From assembly GCA_003255025.1 (NCBI GenBank), contig QANY01004032.1:496001-560000 (forward strand): a DNA stretch of 64,000 bases, in the 5' to 3' direction. The position numbers and the translations under genes are program-made. This document shows, piece after piece, positions 35,456 through 48,700 of the stretch (within the stretch, counting starts at the first letter, position 1; the number at the start of each line of letters is the position of its first letter). The notes below the pieces were generated by a model, which had not been told where the DNA came from, ran no database searches, and saw nothing but the letters and a program-made list of their open reading frames with translations. Source of the DNA: Datisca glomerata (lineage: Eukaryota; Streptophyta; Magnoliopsida; Cucurbitales; Datiscaceae).

Positions 35456-36325
35456 TGAACAGGAAAAAAACCACCTGGGACATGTGTACAGAAAGAACGA
35501 ATCATAAGAGGACACATGAGCCATGAACATTGCAAGATAAGTGGCTAAGTGGGAAAGAGCACAGAAGCGGGCGACCTCATCTAAGCAGGAAAGAACGCTG
35601 AAGCGGGAGGCTTCGTCAAAGCTGGAAGAGCCCAGAAGAAGGAGACCCCGTCAGAATGGGGAAGAAACGTTGAAGCGTGAGATCTCAACAAAGAGGCAAA
35701 GAACGCAGAAGCGGGTGACCTCATCAGAGCGGGAAAGAACGTTGCAGGGGGAGGCCTCGTCAAAGTGGGAAGAGTCCAGAAAAAGGAAACCCCGTCAGAA
35801 CGAGGAAAAAATGTTGAAGCGAGAGACATCATCAGAATGAGAAAGAACGCTAAAGCAGGAGACCCTACCAGAACGAGAAAGGAAGGAGGAGAAGAAGAAC
35901 GGAGACAAGCGAAAAGACCCGAGATGACAGACAAGTGACAATGATTGATTTCATATAAGCTTAAAATACTCAGATGATACAGATTGATAGACCACCAAGT
36001 GACTGTAACTGATTGGCTCGAAGCGATAAGAAATCGCCAAGTGGTAGTGATTGATTGACGACTGAGCGAGACAAAAAGGAAAAAAGGGGTCATACCCAGT
36101 ATAATGACCCCCACGAACGAGTGTGATCCCTGAGAATAATGAGTGATTCCTTTAATATTGTTATTTTAATTTATACATGGGATTTGAGAAATTCATATAA
36201 AGGTCAATGTACTAGAAGAGAAGCAATTCAAGACAACTAAGAGAGTAAACTCTGAGATTCTCTAAAAAACCCTTACTCTAAATTCTCCTCTCATTCTTCT
36301 GGCTAAACAGAAAAAATCCTTTACA
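35456..36325 (+). repeat. 3' LTR of element E
   Basis: Colinear with the 5' LTR; starts TGAACAGG after the polypurine tract and ends CCTTTACA. It has about nine internal 35-37 bp repeats (35545-35890) instead of ten, which explains part of its shorter length. TTCATATAAAGG near 36193 corresponds to the TATA box of the other copy. Confidence 0.92.
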
Positions 36326-36330
36326 ATCAA

Positions 36331-37960
36331 AACATGCATCCGTCCCTTCAAAGTCTGTGCAACAGCAAAGTAACAACACATTTTCTGTCTCTCATTTACC
36401 CAAAGAACAAAACATGTTCATTGATACTAGACTAAATAGAACACAGCTTTAGGCTGCCTAACTGCATGAATTCACCATGAAGTTGGTACAAAATTTATAA
36501 AGAGTTACAGACACTTTGCTTCCTATGCTGTGGAAGTAAACGTGTGGAGAATTGCTAGTTAATTAAAAGTCAAACTTACACACCAAACATTAAATCTCTA
36601 GTGATAATTAACTAATCCTATTGCAATTTGATCAAATGGTTTATCCCAATCAATTTTTTCTTTAGTTTTTTAACTAATAAATACAAAATTACAAGAAAAT
36701 ATAAAGTAATATAAAGACTCATATAAGACAGCTATTATTGTCAACCGACTTCATCGTTCAACTCCATATTATTCTAAGAAAATTTGCTTAGAACTCTCTC
36801 GGTATTTGGTTCTCAGTACTCTTAGTTCCCCTACTTTTGTAAGTGTGTGATTATTTGAAAAAGAAATCAAATTGTAAAATTAATTTGTCACGAAAATTTA
36901 AAAAAGGTATTACATTTCTCTATTTTTTCAATAAAGATAAGCTAGGTTCTAGGATTTAGTCATGATTTTGTTCCTCATAATAAAAATGCTGATGACTTCG
37001 GATAATAGTTCTTGATAGTCACACCTTTATGGAAAAGAAGATTAAAACAATTAATATCTTTCCCAAATATTGATTACTTGGAAAATATTTCGTTAACACA
37101 TGGCAGAAAACAACAGCTAAAGATTAATCTAATTCTAGTTTTTTGTTTCCTATTTTTATCAGTCTAATTGAAGTATTTTTAGTTAAATTTATCTCAATAT
37201 ATTAAAAGAGACTTGAAGAGAAGAAACTTTTTATTCTCTTTTTTATCATCCAAACCTCTTTAAAATATATTACAGTTTAAGGTTTTCACATATTCTTTCA
37301 TTTAATATAATTCATATTATTTTTATTCAATAATAATTTATTTAATAATTTCTAAAATTATATATTTTTATAATATTATGTAAATAGAAACATAAATATC
37401 CATAAAAATGTATTTTGATGAATTTTGAGGTTATTTTTAATTAATCACTCAACATAATTTGTCGTTAGAAACTTATAAAATTAAATATTATATAATATTT
37501 ATATTATCGGATCATCTCACACAAATCAATTGAAAGAAATATTTTTGAAAAAGATGAATTATTTCTTAATATGATTGAATCTAAGAAATTGATGAATAAT
37601 CAATTTATATATGATTGAAATAGTTATTCTATATAATAAAATTATTTATTTTAATATAATTATCAGTTTGAAATTTTACATATATTTTTAATTTACTTGA
37701 AATGTGCTAAACATGTAATTTTTTATTAGTAAATTAAAAAGAGAGAATATGATTTGAGTAGACGGTTTGGTGAGTCTTATTGAAGTTTTGGAAACGAGGG
37801 TTTGGACAGTTTAGCGGCAAACCTATTTCGACCCAACCATACTTCATTTATTGTTGCTTGATTGTCAGTCACCAACACCCACCGGCTTTTTATTAATTTT
37901 CCTTAATTATACACTCTCTACACCCCCTCCCCTCCTTTTTCTCATTTTCTCTATCTTCAT
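36331..37960. other. AT-rich intergenic DNA
   Basis: Right flank of element E. Very AT-rich between 37140 and 37740. No coding region, RNA gene or repeat family recognised. Confidence 0.5.
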
Positions 37961-37963
37961 TTT

Positions 37964-38023
37964 CTCTTTTTTTTCTTTTTTCTTTTTTCTTTTTTCTTTT
38001 TTCTTTTTTCTTTTTTCTTTTTT
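37964..38023. repeat. (CTTTTTT)n microsatellite
   Basis: Eight or so 7-bp units of six T and one C in a pyrimidine-rich zone starting near 37920. Confidence 0.9.
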
Positions 38024-38089
38024 CTACTATTATATAAAAATGTTTTTAATTGCACTCATCAATGAATGTTGGCGTGGACCCTTTTTGTG

Positions 38090-38630
38090 ATTTTGTTTAT
38101 ATTTGCACGTGAAATTATCCAAATGTAGTATGTGAAAATGAAAGTCTCCATATAGTCCATTTACATTCGGTGGATTATCTGTTTTTTTTACTTATATATC
38201 TTTGATTTCATGAATTATAACAATTACTACTTTCTCCTATGATTCCATATCTTTCTCAAAAGACCATATCTTTTTGTGTGTAAGAATGTAGAGTTACATA
38301 CCTTTCTCAAAAGAACATATCGTGTTGCAAAAATGTTGCGTAATAGTACTATAATATTCAGTTCAATAAAATGTGAGAACATAATTATTTTAACATCATA
38401 CATTTATGAGTTTAAAAAAAGTATCATATAATTACGTTGTAGATTGAAAATCATATGCAGAACAAACACATAGTAGTGATTGGTGTTGTATATCCTTTTC
38501 TTGAAAATATAAGTTTAAATCTCATATCCTAGATCTCGAGTGTGTGACATCTCTGTTGATTTCAAAATCTCAATAGTACATGTGTCTCACGTTGATGAGC
38601 TATAATCATACATACTACAAATCAAAGAAT
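38090..38630. other. AT-rich intergenic DNA
   Basis: Nothing recognisable. Confidence 0.5.
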
Positions 38631-39320
38631 CTGAAGAACGAGGGTAACCTAGGTTGGTTGGCTCGCCTAAGAGTCTCTGAAACTTAAGTTAAAGATGTAG
38701 AAGTAATTTGACGGAGATTCTTTAAGTCCAAGTGAGCTTACCTTTGATTTTGGAGAGATAAGTATTTATACCAGAGGCATACCTGGAAGATCCAGGAAGA
38801 TGTCACATCATTCCTATGAGCTGAGAATTGAGGTGACATTTAATGTCCTTGTTCCCCGAACTGACGTAGAGATGTGACTTAATGTCCTTATTCCCTGAGT
38901 TGACGCCAATGAGGGTTAAGGGGACTTGAGGGAGACCCACCTAGCATGGAGAGCGGCGATTGGACTGAGGGATCGTTAGAACCAATTATACAAGGGCGCA
39001 TAGAAGTCTGCTTTCAGCTAATAATGATCAGAGTGATGTGAGGGCCCGGTCTCTCGAGCTGCCAAACCTGAGGATCTTTACTTTATTGATTCTTGAGCTC
39101 ATGGTCCCGTGTCGTTGATGCTAAGGTGTCCCCCTTCAGGTCCTGGTCAGTTCGTCCTGATTTCCAGCTCTGGTCCGAGTAACCGAACGTCGAGCCTTGC
39201 TCTGGCGTCATAGGGAAACTTGCCAAACTCGAGCTGTGGAGACGACTCTGGAGGTCCTTGTATGAGGGGAAGGAACGCATGCCCCCTGCCTAGTGGGGGC
39301 TCGGGAAATACCTGCAACAA
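38631..39320. other. GC-richer island, possible solo LTR fragment
   Basis: About 700 bp with clearly higher GC than both flanks. It has a TATTTATACC box near 38765, an internally repeated phrase (GACTTAATGTCCTTRTTCCC near 38840 and 38875) and no long ORF. It resembles an isolated gypsy LTR, but ends and target duplication were not found. Confidence 0.4.
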
Positions 39321-40799
39321 CGTCTATGATAATAGGTTAATTCAAAAATATGCTTTTAGTTTGTTTAGTTGACACTTGATTTCAATTTTGTTATTTTACT
39401 TTTCAATTCGTTCCAATGTTTCTTTCATCCATTTCTTTTTAATCTGTGTATCTTATATGCAGCAATGTTTTTAACAAAGTCTATTATTCTACTATAATTT
39501 AAGAAGCTGTATTTTTTTACAAATTGACTAGCGGTGTGTGTATTTTTGGAGAACTGTGTGCTGTTATTAATCTCTCAATTTCACATATTTGTACATTACT
39601 AATATAATAACAAATAAAAAACAAATGGCCTGTAATGGTTGTACGAATACAGAGTATGTTGGTAAATACTACTTTTTCTTTTGACCGTCGAACCATTGAT
39701 ACTGAATTCAATGGTTTACATATCTACTAACTAAAAAAATTATCATACAATTCATAAAAGTAAAAGATAATTTAAATGGTTTAGGGTTTCAAAGAGATCG
39801 TTAGGTTTTCAAAGAGTTAATGTTTTTATGCCTATTTTTGTTACTTTTTCATTGAAAAAACAAACGATGAAAATTAATTTCTTGGAATTTTTTTCCTTTC
39901 AAATTTACCCTTAACGACCAAAACTACCGAAAAAAATGAATTCTTTCATTATATCGGTAGAGCCCCGGTCATTATCTCAATCTAAATTTGCTACATATAT
40001 ATAGTATCGCGACACTAGGTACCGGTATATATATTTCAATGCACGTAGGTTAAGATTACTCACCCATATAATGATATTGAGTAGCGTGATAATTACATAA
40101 CATTATATATATATATATATATTATAAAGGGGGAAGCAATGAAGACTTTTTTTGAATTATCGTTCACATATTTTATTAATCTTAAAATACCCTATAGAAG
40201 TACACTTGTCACATTCTCATTCGTGTTATTATTATTTGTTATCAAGTGCCACAAGCTATGATCATTTAGTCTACCCAAATAGCTATAAACCTAACCAATA
40301 CAATTTGTAGTTTGAAACAATACATTTTTTTCAAGTGAAACAATGTCATTTTTTAACAATGAAACAAATACAACTCTTTTAAGTAGAGAAGTATATATTA
40401 TTATGGTAGACACAACAAACATACAATTATATAAATATATTTATACAAATTTTACGAAGAAAAATAATTAAATTTACGATACAAATGAAAAAAGAAAGAT
40501 CAAAGTGTAGAATAAAACATGAAATAGAAATTTTATTTCTAATAACAGCATCTTTTCTTTTTGTTTTTGAGAGTATATTTGTACTTTATATACACTCTTA
40601 ATTTTTTCTCATAAACATGCATGATGTTGTTCAACTTAGTTGCATAATAGGTCAACAAATAAAAATAATAACAATATAACGTTGTATTGATTTTATTCAT
40701 GTAAATTAAAAATAAATTATATATATTAAATATATTTTTATTTAATTCACATAACCATAATATGATTATAAATTTATAGTCGGTTCAATTATACACGTA
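39321..40799. other. AT-rich intergenic DNA
   Basis: No gene recognised. Contains a (TA)n tract at 40104-40124 and another short one near 40832-40846. Confidence 0.5.
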
Positions 40800-41069
40800 T
40801 GCATGTGTTTGTTGACTATTATGTGTGTATGTATATATATATATATGGTGTGTTTCTAAAAGTGCCTTTCGGCTAAAAGTGCAATTTCTCTCTCTTTAAG
40901 GTCTGAACAATTCTTTTGTGACCAAAAATTTCTTTCCTAATCTAATATATGGTAGTTGACCTATCTCTCCCTTCTTAAACTAACTTCCCTATTAATTTCT
41001 ATTTCATCTTTTCCCAGTTCTCTCTTTCATCTATTATTTAAATCCTCTCGCTTCTATTTTGCTCATTCT

Positions 41070-41143
<74 letters not shown>

Positions 41144-41319
41144 TGTAATTTTTAGGCGTGTACGTCGACCTTTCTTTCAATCCTGCACATATTTCTGCCT
41201 CAAAATCTTCAAACTTTGGTTTACAACTCATCTGCGTCTTGACTCCACCTTTTATAAATCAACTACTCCAATTTTTTTCCCTCAAGAAACCAAGAAGGCC
41301 AAACATATAGCATCACACA
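40800..41319 (+). promoter_or_regulatory. KCS upstream region and CT-rich leader
   Basis: DNA immediately upstream of the KCS start codon. It is increasingly pyrimidine-rich from about 40970 and contains a pure (TC)n tract at 41073-41140. CT-rich leaders are common at plant transcription starts, so the tract is probably in or beside the 5' UTR. A TTGAC core (W-box-like) occurs near 40955. I see no convincing TATA box at a fixed distance, and the transcription start cannot be placed by eye. Confidence 0.45.
41073..41140. repeat. (TC)34 microsatellite
   Basis: Uninterrupted TC dinucleotide run of about 68 bp in the probable 5' leader of the KCS gene. Length polymorphism is expected at such a tract. 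Confidence 0.95.
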
Positions 41320-44300
41320 ATGGATAGTACTATAGAGATGGAGAAAGAGAGATTAACAGCCGAGATGGCTTACAAAGACTCGTCTTCCGTCGTGATCAAA
41401 ATCCGACAACGTTTGCCGGATTTTCTCCAATCCGTCAAGCTCAAGTATGTCAAGTTAGGCTATGGTTACACTTGTAACTTTGCTACTATTTTCATGTTCC
41501 TTGCTCTTTTCCCTCTCTTCATTTTCCTCTTGACTCGCCTCACCGGTTTACATTTCGACTCGGTTTATGACCTTTGGACCACTCGTTCGGTTCAACTCCA
41601 TGCCATTGATGCTCCTCCAAGTTTAGCAGCCGGTTCTTTGATGTTATTCTTTCTCTTTGTCCTCTACCGATCCAAAAGGTCCAACCCAGTTTACCTCGTG
41701 GAGTTTGCTTGTTATAAACCGGAGGATGAGAGGAAAATCTCGGTCGACTCGTTTTTGAAGATGACTGAAGAGAATGGTGCCTTTGACGAGGATACACTTC
41801 AGTTCCAAAGGAGAATATCTAACCGGTCAGGTTTAGGTGATGAGACTTATTTACCAAGAGGAATTACTTCTAGACCGCCCAATTTGTGCATGAAAGAGGC
41901 CCGGTCCGAGGCCGAATCGGTCATGTTTGGAGCGTTGGACGCTCTTTTTGCTAAAACCGGGACGAACCCAAAAGACATCGGGATCTTAATAGTGAACTGC
42001 AGCTTATTCAATCCAACCCCATCTCTATCGGCCATGATAGTAAACCATTATAAACTCCGAAGCAATATAAAGAGCTATAACCTAGGAGGCATGGGGTGTA
42101 GTGCCGGTCTTATCTCTATTGACCTGGCCAAACACCTTCTGAAGGCGAACCCCAACACATATGCAGTAGTTGTGAGTACAGAAAACATAACTCTAAATTG
42201 GTACTTTGGAAATGACCGGTCCATGTTGCTGTGTAACTGTATATTTAGAATGGGTGGCGCAGCCGTGCTTTTGTCGAACAGAAGTGCGGACCGGAGCCGG
42301 TCCAAGTACGAGTTGGTCCACACGGTTAGGACTCATAAAGGAGCTGACGACAAAAACTACAACTGTGTGTACCAAAGAGAGGATGATAAAGGAACCATTG
42401 GGGTCTCACTTGCTCGTGAATTAATGGCAGTGGCAGGTATTTTAATTTGAACCAGTCATTTTCATACAGAGTAAATTGTCATTTATTCATTAGGTTTCTC
42501 TTTCATTCATTACAAGTTTTGTTAAAAGGATATAAAGAGCTTGTTTGGCAGTCAGGATAGTACTGTACTAAATCTGTCAGACTGTACTATATTGTACTGG
42601 ATTAAATAATACTGTCCAGTGTTTGGTACTGTATTAGTTAAAAAACTGTAAGACTTATATAATATTTGACACGTTATAATACTATATTGTAAAAATGTTT
42701 GTCATGATTTGATCTGCAAAATTCTATTTGAAATTCATTAACATGTTATTTTACATTTTAAACTGTAAAATAAATTATCTAAATCATGCTATCACCAAAA
42801 ATTCTCTATTTTTTGACTAAAAATGCAAATTCAATTATATCGGTAAACTTTAAGATAGTGATAATTTATAGTTATAAACATTGAAATTAGAAAAAAAATT
42901 CATTGAATTTTTAATACATAAAATTAGTCATTTAAAATATATAAATGATTACTGAACTACTCATATAATTGAGAGCCTCTAAAAATTTAGAAAAAAGGAA
43001 GAAAAAGTAAATGCCCTTGAAAATTGGTAAAATTAAGTCATAAGTAATTAATTTTGCATCTTTCAAAAATTTAAAAATTATATTTTTTAGTGAGTGAAGT
43101 TCATGTAACATATAAATTAAAAAAATCATTTTAAGATATAATTAAAAAAATCATTTTAAGATATAAATTAAAAAATAGTTTTATTTTTCTTAGTCCGGTG
43201 TAGTCCTCCCTAAAAGGAGGGGACTAAATTATCTCATGTGGGTGGGATTAAAGAGTCTCACCGTATTAACTAGTACGGGTTTTATATTTTTGCCAAACGT
43301 CGGACAATACTAAAATAGTATTGTCCTACTTTTAGTACTGTACAGTATGAGTTACCAAACAAGTCCAAAAGAATTAAGCAATGTTATACAGTATCGACGT
43401 ATCACAACACATGGTCTGTGTCCATTCATATACATCGTAATTTAATGTTATTTTTCTCATACATATTCATTTTTCATGTCGAATATGAGATCGCGTATAC
43501 CGTTAACTTATAACGGTACTACTGAGCACTGCGGTGTAACATAATACTGAAATTGTTTTTTATCACAAGACTTGGCGTGTATATATATGATACACATACA
43601 CAAGTACAACTTATTTCTTTAGGAATTTCTACGTTTTGGACCAAACGTAGATTAGCAGTGTCCATCTTAACTATTTTCAATAGTTAGTTCATTAAGAATA
43701 AAATTGTGTTTTTAATTAACTTATGCATATATATTTGTTATTTTTTAATTATTTGTCATCCATGTGAACAAACAGTGTCCATCTCACTATATACCTACAT
43801 AGATTAGCAGAAATATAATGAGAAGTCCAAAAATAAATTAAATGAAAGTTAAGGGTATAAGTGTTACAAAAAAGTATATGACCATCTATAACAATTTCTA
43901 AAATAATATAAATCAGAAGTGTAAGTTTTCCTAATTTTAAAAGGTTTCATGACACCGATAATTATGTATATGCCAAATACCTCTCACTTCGATGTATCTA
44001 TTCTTCTAGTACGTCATGCATTACAAGGTTAACATTAATTTAATCATTTGAATTATTTCTTAACAGGTGACGCTCTAAAAACAAATATTACGACACTGGG
44101 TCCGTTAGTCCTACCATTATCAGAGCAATTCATGTTCTTTCTAACGCTAGTGAGGAAGAAGTTGTTGAAAGCAAAGGTAAAACCATACATACCCGATTTT
44201 AAGCTGGCGTTCGAACATTTTTGCATACATGCGGGCGGTCGAGCAGTGCTAGACGAAATGCAAAAGAATATGCAACTGAGTGAGTGGCATATGGAGCCGT

Positions 44301-44545
44301 CGAGGATGACATTGCACCGGTTCGGAAACACATCGAGTAGCTCATTGTGGTACGAGTTGGCTTACACGGAAGCAAAGGGTCGGGTTTTGAGGGGTGATAG
44401 GGTGTGGCAGATAGCATTTGGGTCGGGTTTTAAGTGTAATAGTGCAGTTTGGAGGGCGTTGAGAGCGATACCAGTAAGTGATTGCAGTCGAGTTAACCCT
44501 TGGCTTGACTCAATTCATAGGTACCCGGTCAAGGTTCCTGCATGA
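41320..44545 (+). CDS. KCS11-like: 3-ketoacyl-CoA synthase (KCS11-like), two exons
   Basis: Condensing enzyme of the ER fatty-acid elongase: joins malonyl-CoA to a long-chain acyl-CoA in the first step of very-long-chain fatty acid synthesis (waxes, suberin, sphingolipids). Exons are 41320-42436 and 44067-44545. The 1630-nt intron has GT/AG ends and splits a Gly codon (VA-G-DALKTN), giving 531 aa, normal for the family. Residues about 53-73 and 101-116 are hydrophobic, fitting the two N-terminal membrane segments. The FAE1_CUT1_RppA condensing domain follows, then the ACP_syn_III C-terminal domain. The catalytic triad is Cys260 (GGMGCSAG), His427 (FCIHAGG) and Asn460 (HRFGNTSSS); spacings of 167 and 33 match characterised KCS enzymes. 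Residues after 120 match what I recall of the KCS11 group best ([33 protein letters not shown]). The start is the first in-frame ATG after a long CT-rich leader. The intron carries a MITE-like element. The class is certain; the exact subfamily is inferred. Confidence 0.95.
42537..43366. mobile_element. MITE-like element in the KCS intron
   Basis: About 830 bp with imperfect terminal inverted repeats. The left end reads GAGCTTGTTTGGC and the reverse complement of the right end reads GGACTTGTTTGGT. Similarity continues inward through TACTGTAC-like and TGTCC..GTTTGG blocks. There is no coding capacity. The GGNCTTGTTTGG terminus resembles Tourist/PIF-Harbinger-type MITEs. A possible 3-bp AAA duplication flanks both ends, but the surroundings are A-rich, so it is weak evidence. 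It makes up half of the intron. Confidence 0.65.
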
Positions 44546-45748
44546 GGTGCATATGTGGCACAATTTTAGTGGAGGAAGTCCATGTAGGAAATTTAGCTCC
44601 AAAAAGTTCTTCCAAAAAAATTATTATCAAGTTAAATGTGGTGGAATGTAACTTGTAAGAAGGAAGTTGAACCTACTTAGGGTATATAACAATGAAGAAG
44701 TCTTCATTATTTTTTGTTGTATTTTTTAAGTAATTAATCCATTAGTTGGTAATAAGATAAATATAATGTTGGAATTTTTTTTATATTAGTATTAGCATGT
44801 CTACTTGAGAAGTGAAAAACTCATAATTAGTTTGTCAAATTATATGCCCAACATTTTTTTATTCAATTTCAATTTGTTTTTTTTTTTCATCAACTTCTTG
44901 TAAACTCATAATTGTGTGATGGGGTATTTAAACCTCTTCATGTCATATATTGATTAAAAATAAATACGGATGAACTTATGAAAATCTAAATAAAAATCCG
45001 ATCACTTTGTTCGATTATTTTGGTGGTAGTAATAAAGTGTTATGGCTCCTGTTCCTTTCTTTTTGTTCTTGGGGAAAAAGGAGCTACGATTATTGTAACA
45101 TTGTCCAATTCCCACTCAACCAGAAGCATTGTGAAAGCAAAATAGAACATGAAATGGGTTGGATGCATAATTCTTTGCCATTATTTATATGAAGTTGGGC
45201 GTCCTCTTTAATTTCTCAATATTTCATCAGTCTCAAGTCTTATTTCCATAAACGAAGACCAAATATTCTCTTCCTTTGTACAAAACAATGGTCTCTTCCA
45301 ATGCGTGCATATAAGTGTTTGATTCAGCAGAAAATGCCAACGTTTAACATCATGATACTTGTTCAAAAAGGAAGTAGGAACTATATATAGAACCAAACCA
45401 CATGAAAGAAATTAGAGAGAAAAGGGAAACACAAATCCGCTGTGTTTTTCTTTCCAAGTTGCACTAAAAAATGTCATATGACACAGTATAGGCAAAGAGA
45501 ATGACCCAAAAAAAAGGGAGAAAAATAAAAAAGTAATAAATGACTACTAAACTGTAAATCAGATCCTAACAGCTCTGAAATTGCACAAGCAAGTTACAAA
45601 ACAAAATACCTCGTTCTCCTATATTCTTCTATATGATTCCTTTCCACAGAAGAGAGGGTGGGGGGGAGGGGGGAGTTATTTCCGTAAGATTAGTCATCCC
45701 ACTACAACAAACCTCTTGTTAATCATATTTAGCTCAACTTCTCTGTGG
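44546..45748. other. Intergenic space between convergent genes
   Basis: Holds the 3' UTRs of the KCS gene (plus) and the hnRNP Q gene (minus). A perfect hairpin, AATGAAGA-AG-TCTTCATT, lies at 44691-44708 about 150 bp after the KCS stop, followed by T-rich sequence. Polyadenylation sites cannot be fixed by eye. Confidence 0.5.
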
Positions 45749-48700
45749 CTAATATGGTCGGTACCTTCTGCCACGGTTGCCTTCATCACCACCACTGCCT
45801 CCAGCCCGTCCTGGTGGTCCTCCACTTGGACCATTGCTCCTATCATTCCTTCGAGGTCGAGGAGGTGGTACTTGACCAGGCTGCTGCCTGCATAACACAA
45901 TCACAATGAGCAATAATAACCCAAATACTTCACTACCTTTTGTGTTTATTGTAAAATACATTGACCCACAAGTGACAGGCGGTATGGTATGTATACAAAT
46001 ATGGTGTGCCTTATATACACCGAATGATGTGAAAACTTACAGAACATAGCCAATTCGACCGTCTGGTAGAACCATGGGGACCATCTGCATTCCGGCTGGC
46101 ATTGGCCCCCTACCGTAAATCATTGGCTGTTTATGCAAGTAAATCAATGAGAATAGGGAAAATCAAAAGCAAGTCAAGAGACAGACATCAAGCATGCTGA
46201 ACAACCTGATTGAAACCAGCAGCGGCACCATATCCAGCCCCTACAGAGCCATACGGGTTTGAAGCAAAACCACCATACCCGGCATGGAGAACATGGTTCG
46301 GATGAGCAGTCGTACTATAAGGATAAGCCCCATCAGATTTTTTATCACTTTGTGGCTTAGCAAGGACAACCTCCAATACTTGCCCTGCAGTTCATAAGTC
46401 ATTATAAATGTTCCACATTTCAAACATCTATGAGTCAACTTAAAGAAATTTTTAGAGCTATAACTGATACATTAATAAGAATCATATCCCTTTTCATGCA
46501 AAATAAAAATTAGAAATCTATAGATTCAACGTTATATGGCAGAAAAATCATTTTATTAATTTGAACTATTTTACTTTGTCCATCGTCTCTCATTTTGTGA
46601 GCTGCTTTCATTGGATGATGCCCTTAATTATGGAACTCGTGATTAAACATCAAATAACTTTCACATGCATGCCCTATCAGCATTGAACTTCATTATAGCT
46701 TCATAATGTTTTTTAAACAAGTCTCAGACTCGGGATCTGTTTGGCTAAGTATTGCAAATTTAACAGGGCATCTGCTTTATGTATGTTGATTCAAGGAACA
46801 CATATAATTGGTGGTGTATTATGTGTTTAGAAATGTAAAATCAGTTCTTGAGAAACTTGTTTGGCTAAACCATGACTGAGTTACCAAGAAATGTCCCAAA
46901 AGGAGTGCAAATAGTACCGTCAATTTCATATTTCTCTGTCTCTTTGACAGCCTTCAATGCGCTCGACCTCTCAGCATAGTGAACAAATCCAAAATCACGT
47001 TTGCTATTTCCAGCTTTGCCAGGCGGCATAACCACTTTTGTCACTTCCCCATGCCGCTGAAATAGTTCCTTCAGCTGTTCGGTAGTAGTATTCTCAGGTA
47101 TGTTTTTCACGTAAAGCGCCTTTACCTGGGATCCAAAAAAAAAAGTTTATCGTCACATTCCAACTTGTAATTCAAAAGAATTTGTAATATTCAGTTTGCA
47201 CGTACGTCAGGGGATACAATGATGATAAATAACCATTTAAAAAAAATGATGATAAATAACATATAATAGTTTCCAGATGCCTTTCTGTGATACCTAGAGC
47301 TGGAATTTGAGCACTATTAAAGCCATAAGAGGCCGAGCTAAATGGAGTAATCATGCATCGCAGGAGACAATGCTTAAAGATCATGTTCTAACTATATTTA
47401 GTAATCATACACTTTCAAGATTCCTAGGTAGAACTTTTTAAGTCCAACGGAGTTTAACATTAATAAATGAAGAAAAAAGAATCTTAATGATACATGAAAC
47501 AATCTTTAACATTAAATAATTCAATCCAAACAAAGCAGTCACAGTTCATCTGGATCTAAACCCTCTAGACATAACCAATTGATCAAATTATAATTTTCGT
47601 CCTCTTGTGTCAAGATATAATTCTTGTAGACCCTAACCATAAAGCTAAGCCTAGTAGCTGTAAATTTTAGCACACTAAGTAGGAATTTGAGCTAAAGAAT
47701 GTAACCACAGGTTTTAATTTGTCTCATTAATTAACTTATTGAATATTTTTGGTCAGCAGAGATGAAAATTATCACACATACACACACAATGGCCAAGTAA
47801 ACGCTGTGTAAATACATCATAAAACATTAAATTGGTGTGTTTGTGTGTGAGTGTGAACTTAGTGACCTGTGTCAGTTTATGTGTCGAACCAAGAACCCCA
47901 TAGCTACACAAATTTCTCCTAACGAGGAATGTGAGGGCACTTTAGAAATAATATGCAGAATTCATATCAATCTCTTAAAAAATTACCTGAGCAGCAGCAG
48001 AATTGTCAGGTGCACTCTTTGGATCAGCCCAAGTAACAGTTGGGGAATTACCATCCAGCTTAAAATCCACCCTTGACATTTTTTGCCTTGAATAATCGGC
48101 ACAAGCATTGTTATAGTACAGAACAAAAGCAAAACCTCGATTTCTTGTTTGATTTTGAGGATCCTACAATTAGTCAGATTGGAAAACAATGTGAATACTT
48201 TATAACTTTTCAATCTTCATATAAGAAAGAAGCTAACTGAATTTGCGACACCACCTTAATGAGCTCAATATTTTCAACTCCAGGGCCAACCCTCTCTATG
48301 ATTTTCCTGAACTCATCTTCTGTCCAGCTCTTTGGAACGTTACCAATAAATAACCTATGTTTAGTTTCAGACAGAGAGCACCTTAATGTTTTACCCTGCA
48401 GTAAAATACGAAATGAGTGAGAGATGTAAACCACCAGTAAGAAAATCTAAAAGAAAGAAACAGTTTTTAAAAAGGAGATCAAGATTTCCAGAAGTACCAT
48501 AATTACCTTGAATTCTTTGCTATGCAACTCCTCAATAGCCTTCTGTGCTACCTCTTTCGTTCTAAATGAAATAAATGCATACCCCTTGCTCTCACCTGTG
48601 TCTCTGTCTTTCATTAGCCTTACCTGCAAAAAGATTACATGAATACGCCACTAAAATCGAACAAGTGATTCACAAAGGTAGAAATTTCTAATATAGACCT

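Larger units (their letters stand above)
25760..36325 (+). mobile_element. Full-length Tat-type Ty3/gypsy element E with target duplication
   Basis: LTRs at 25760-26711 (952 bp) and 35456-36325 (870 bp) begin TGAAYAGGAAAAA and end TTTACA. A perfect 5-bp target duplication, ATCAA, flanks the element (25755-25759 and 36326-36330). The interior follows gypsy order: Gag, protease, reverse transcriptase, RNase H, a second RNase H-like domain, integrase, then a long 3' region with an antisense reading region. The polypurine tract AATGGGGGGAAA abuts the 3' LTR. The second RNase H and the antisense region point to the Tat lineage. In an 88-bp stretch I counted about 12 LTR differences, mostly transitions, so it is an old insertion. 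All frames are broken. Confidence 0.93.

Noticed and set aside
25760..36325. Integrated pararetrovirus instead of a retrotransposon
   Set aside because: Two LTRs, a 5-bp target duplication and an integrase with HHCC and DDE features identify a Ty3/gypsy retrotransposon; no movement protein or coat protein signature was seen.
40956..41327. 123-codon Ser/Leu-rich open frame before KCS
   Set aside because: It is a translation of the CT-rich leader and microsatellite and overlaps the KCS start out of frame.
44691..44708. Hairpin plus T-run after KCS as a bacterial-type terminator
   Set aside because: This is a eukaryotic gene transcribed by RNA polymerase II; the resemblance has no functional meaning there.
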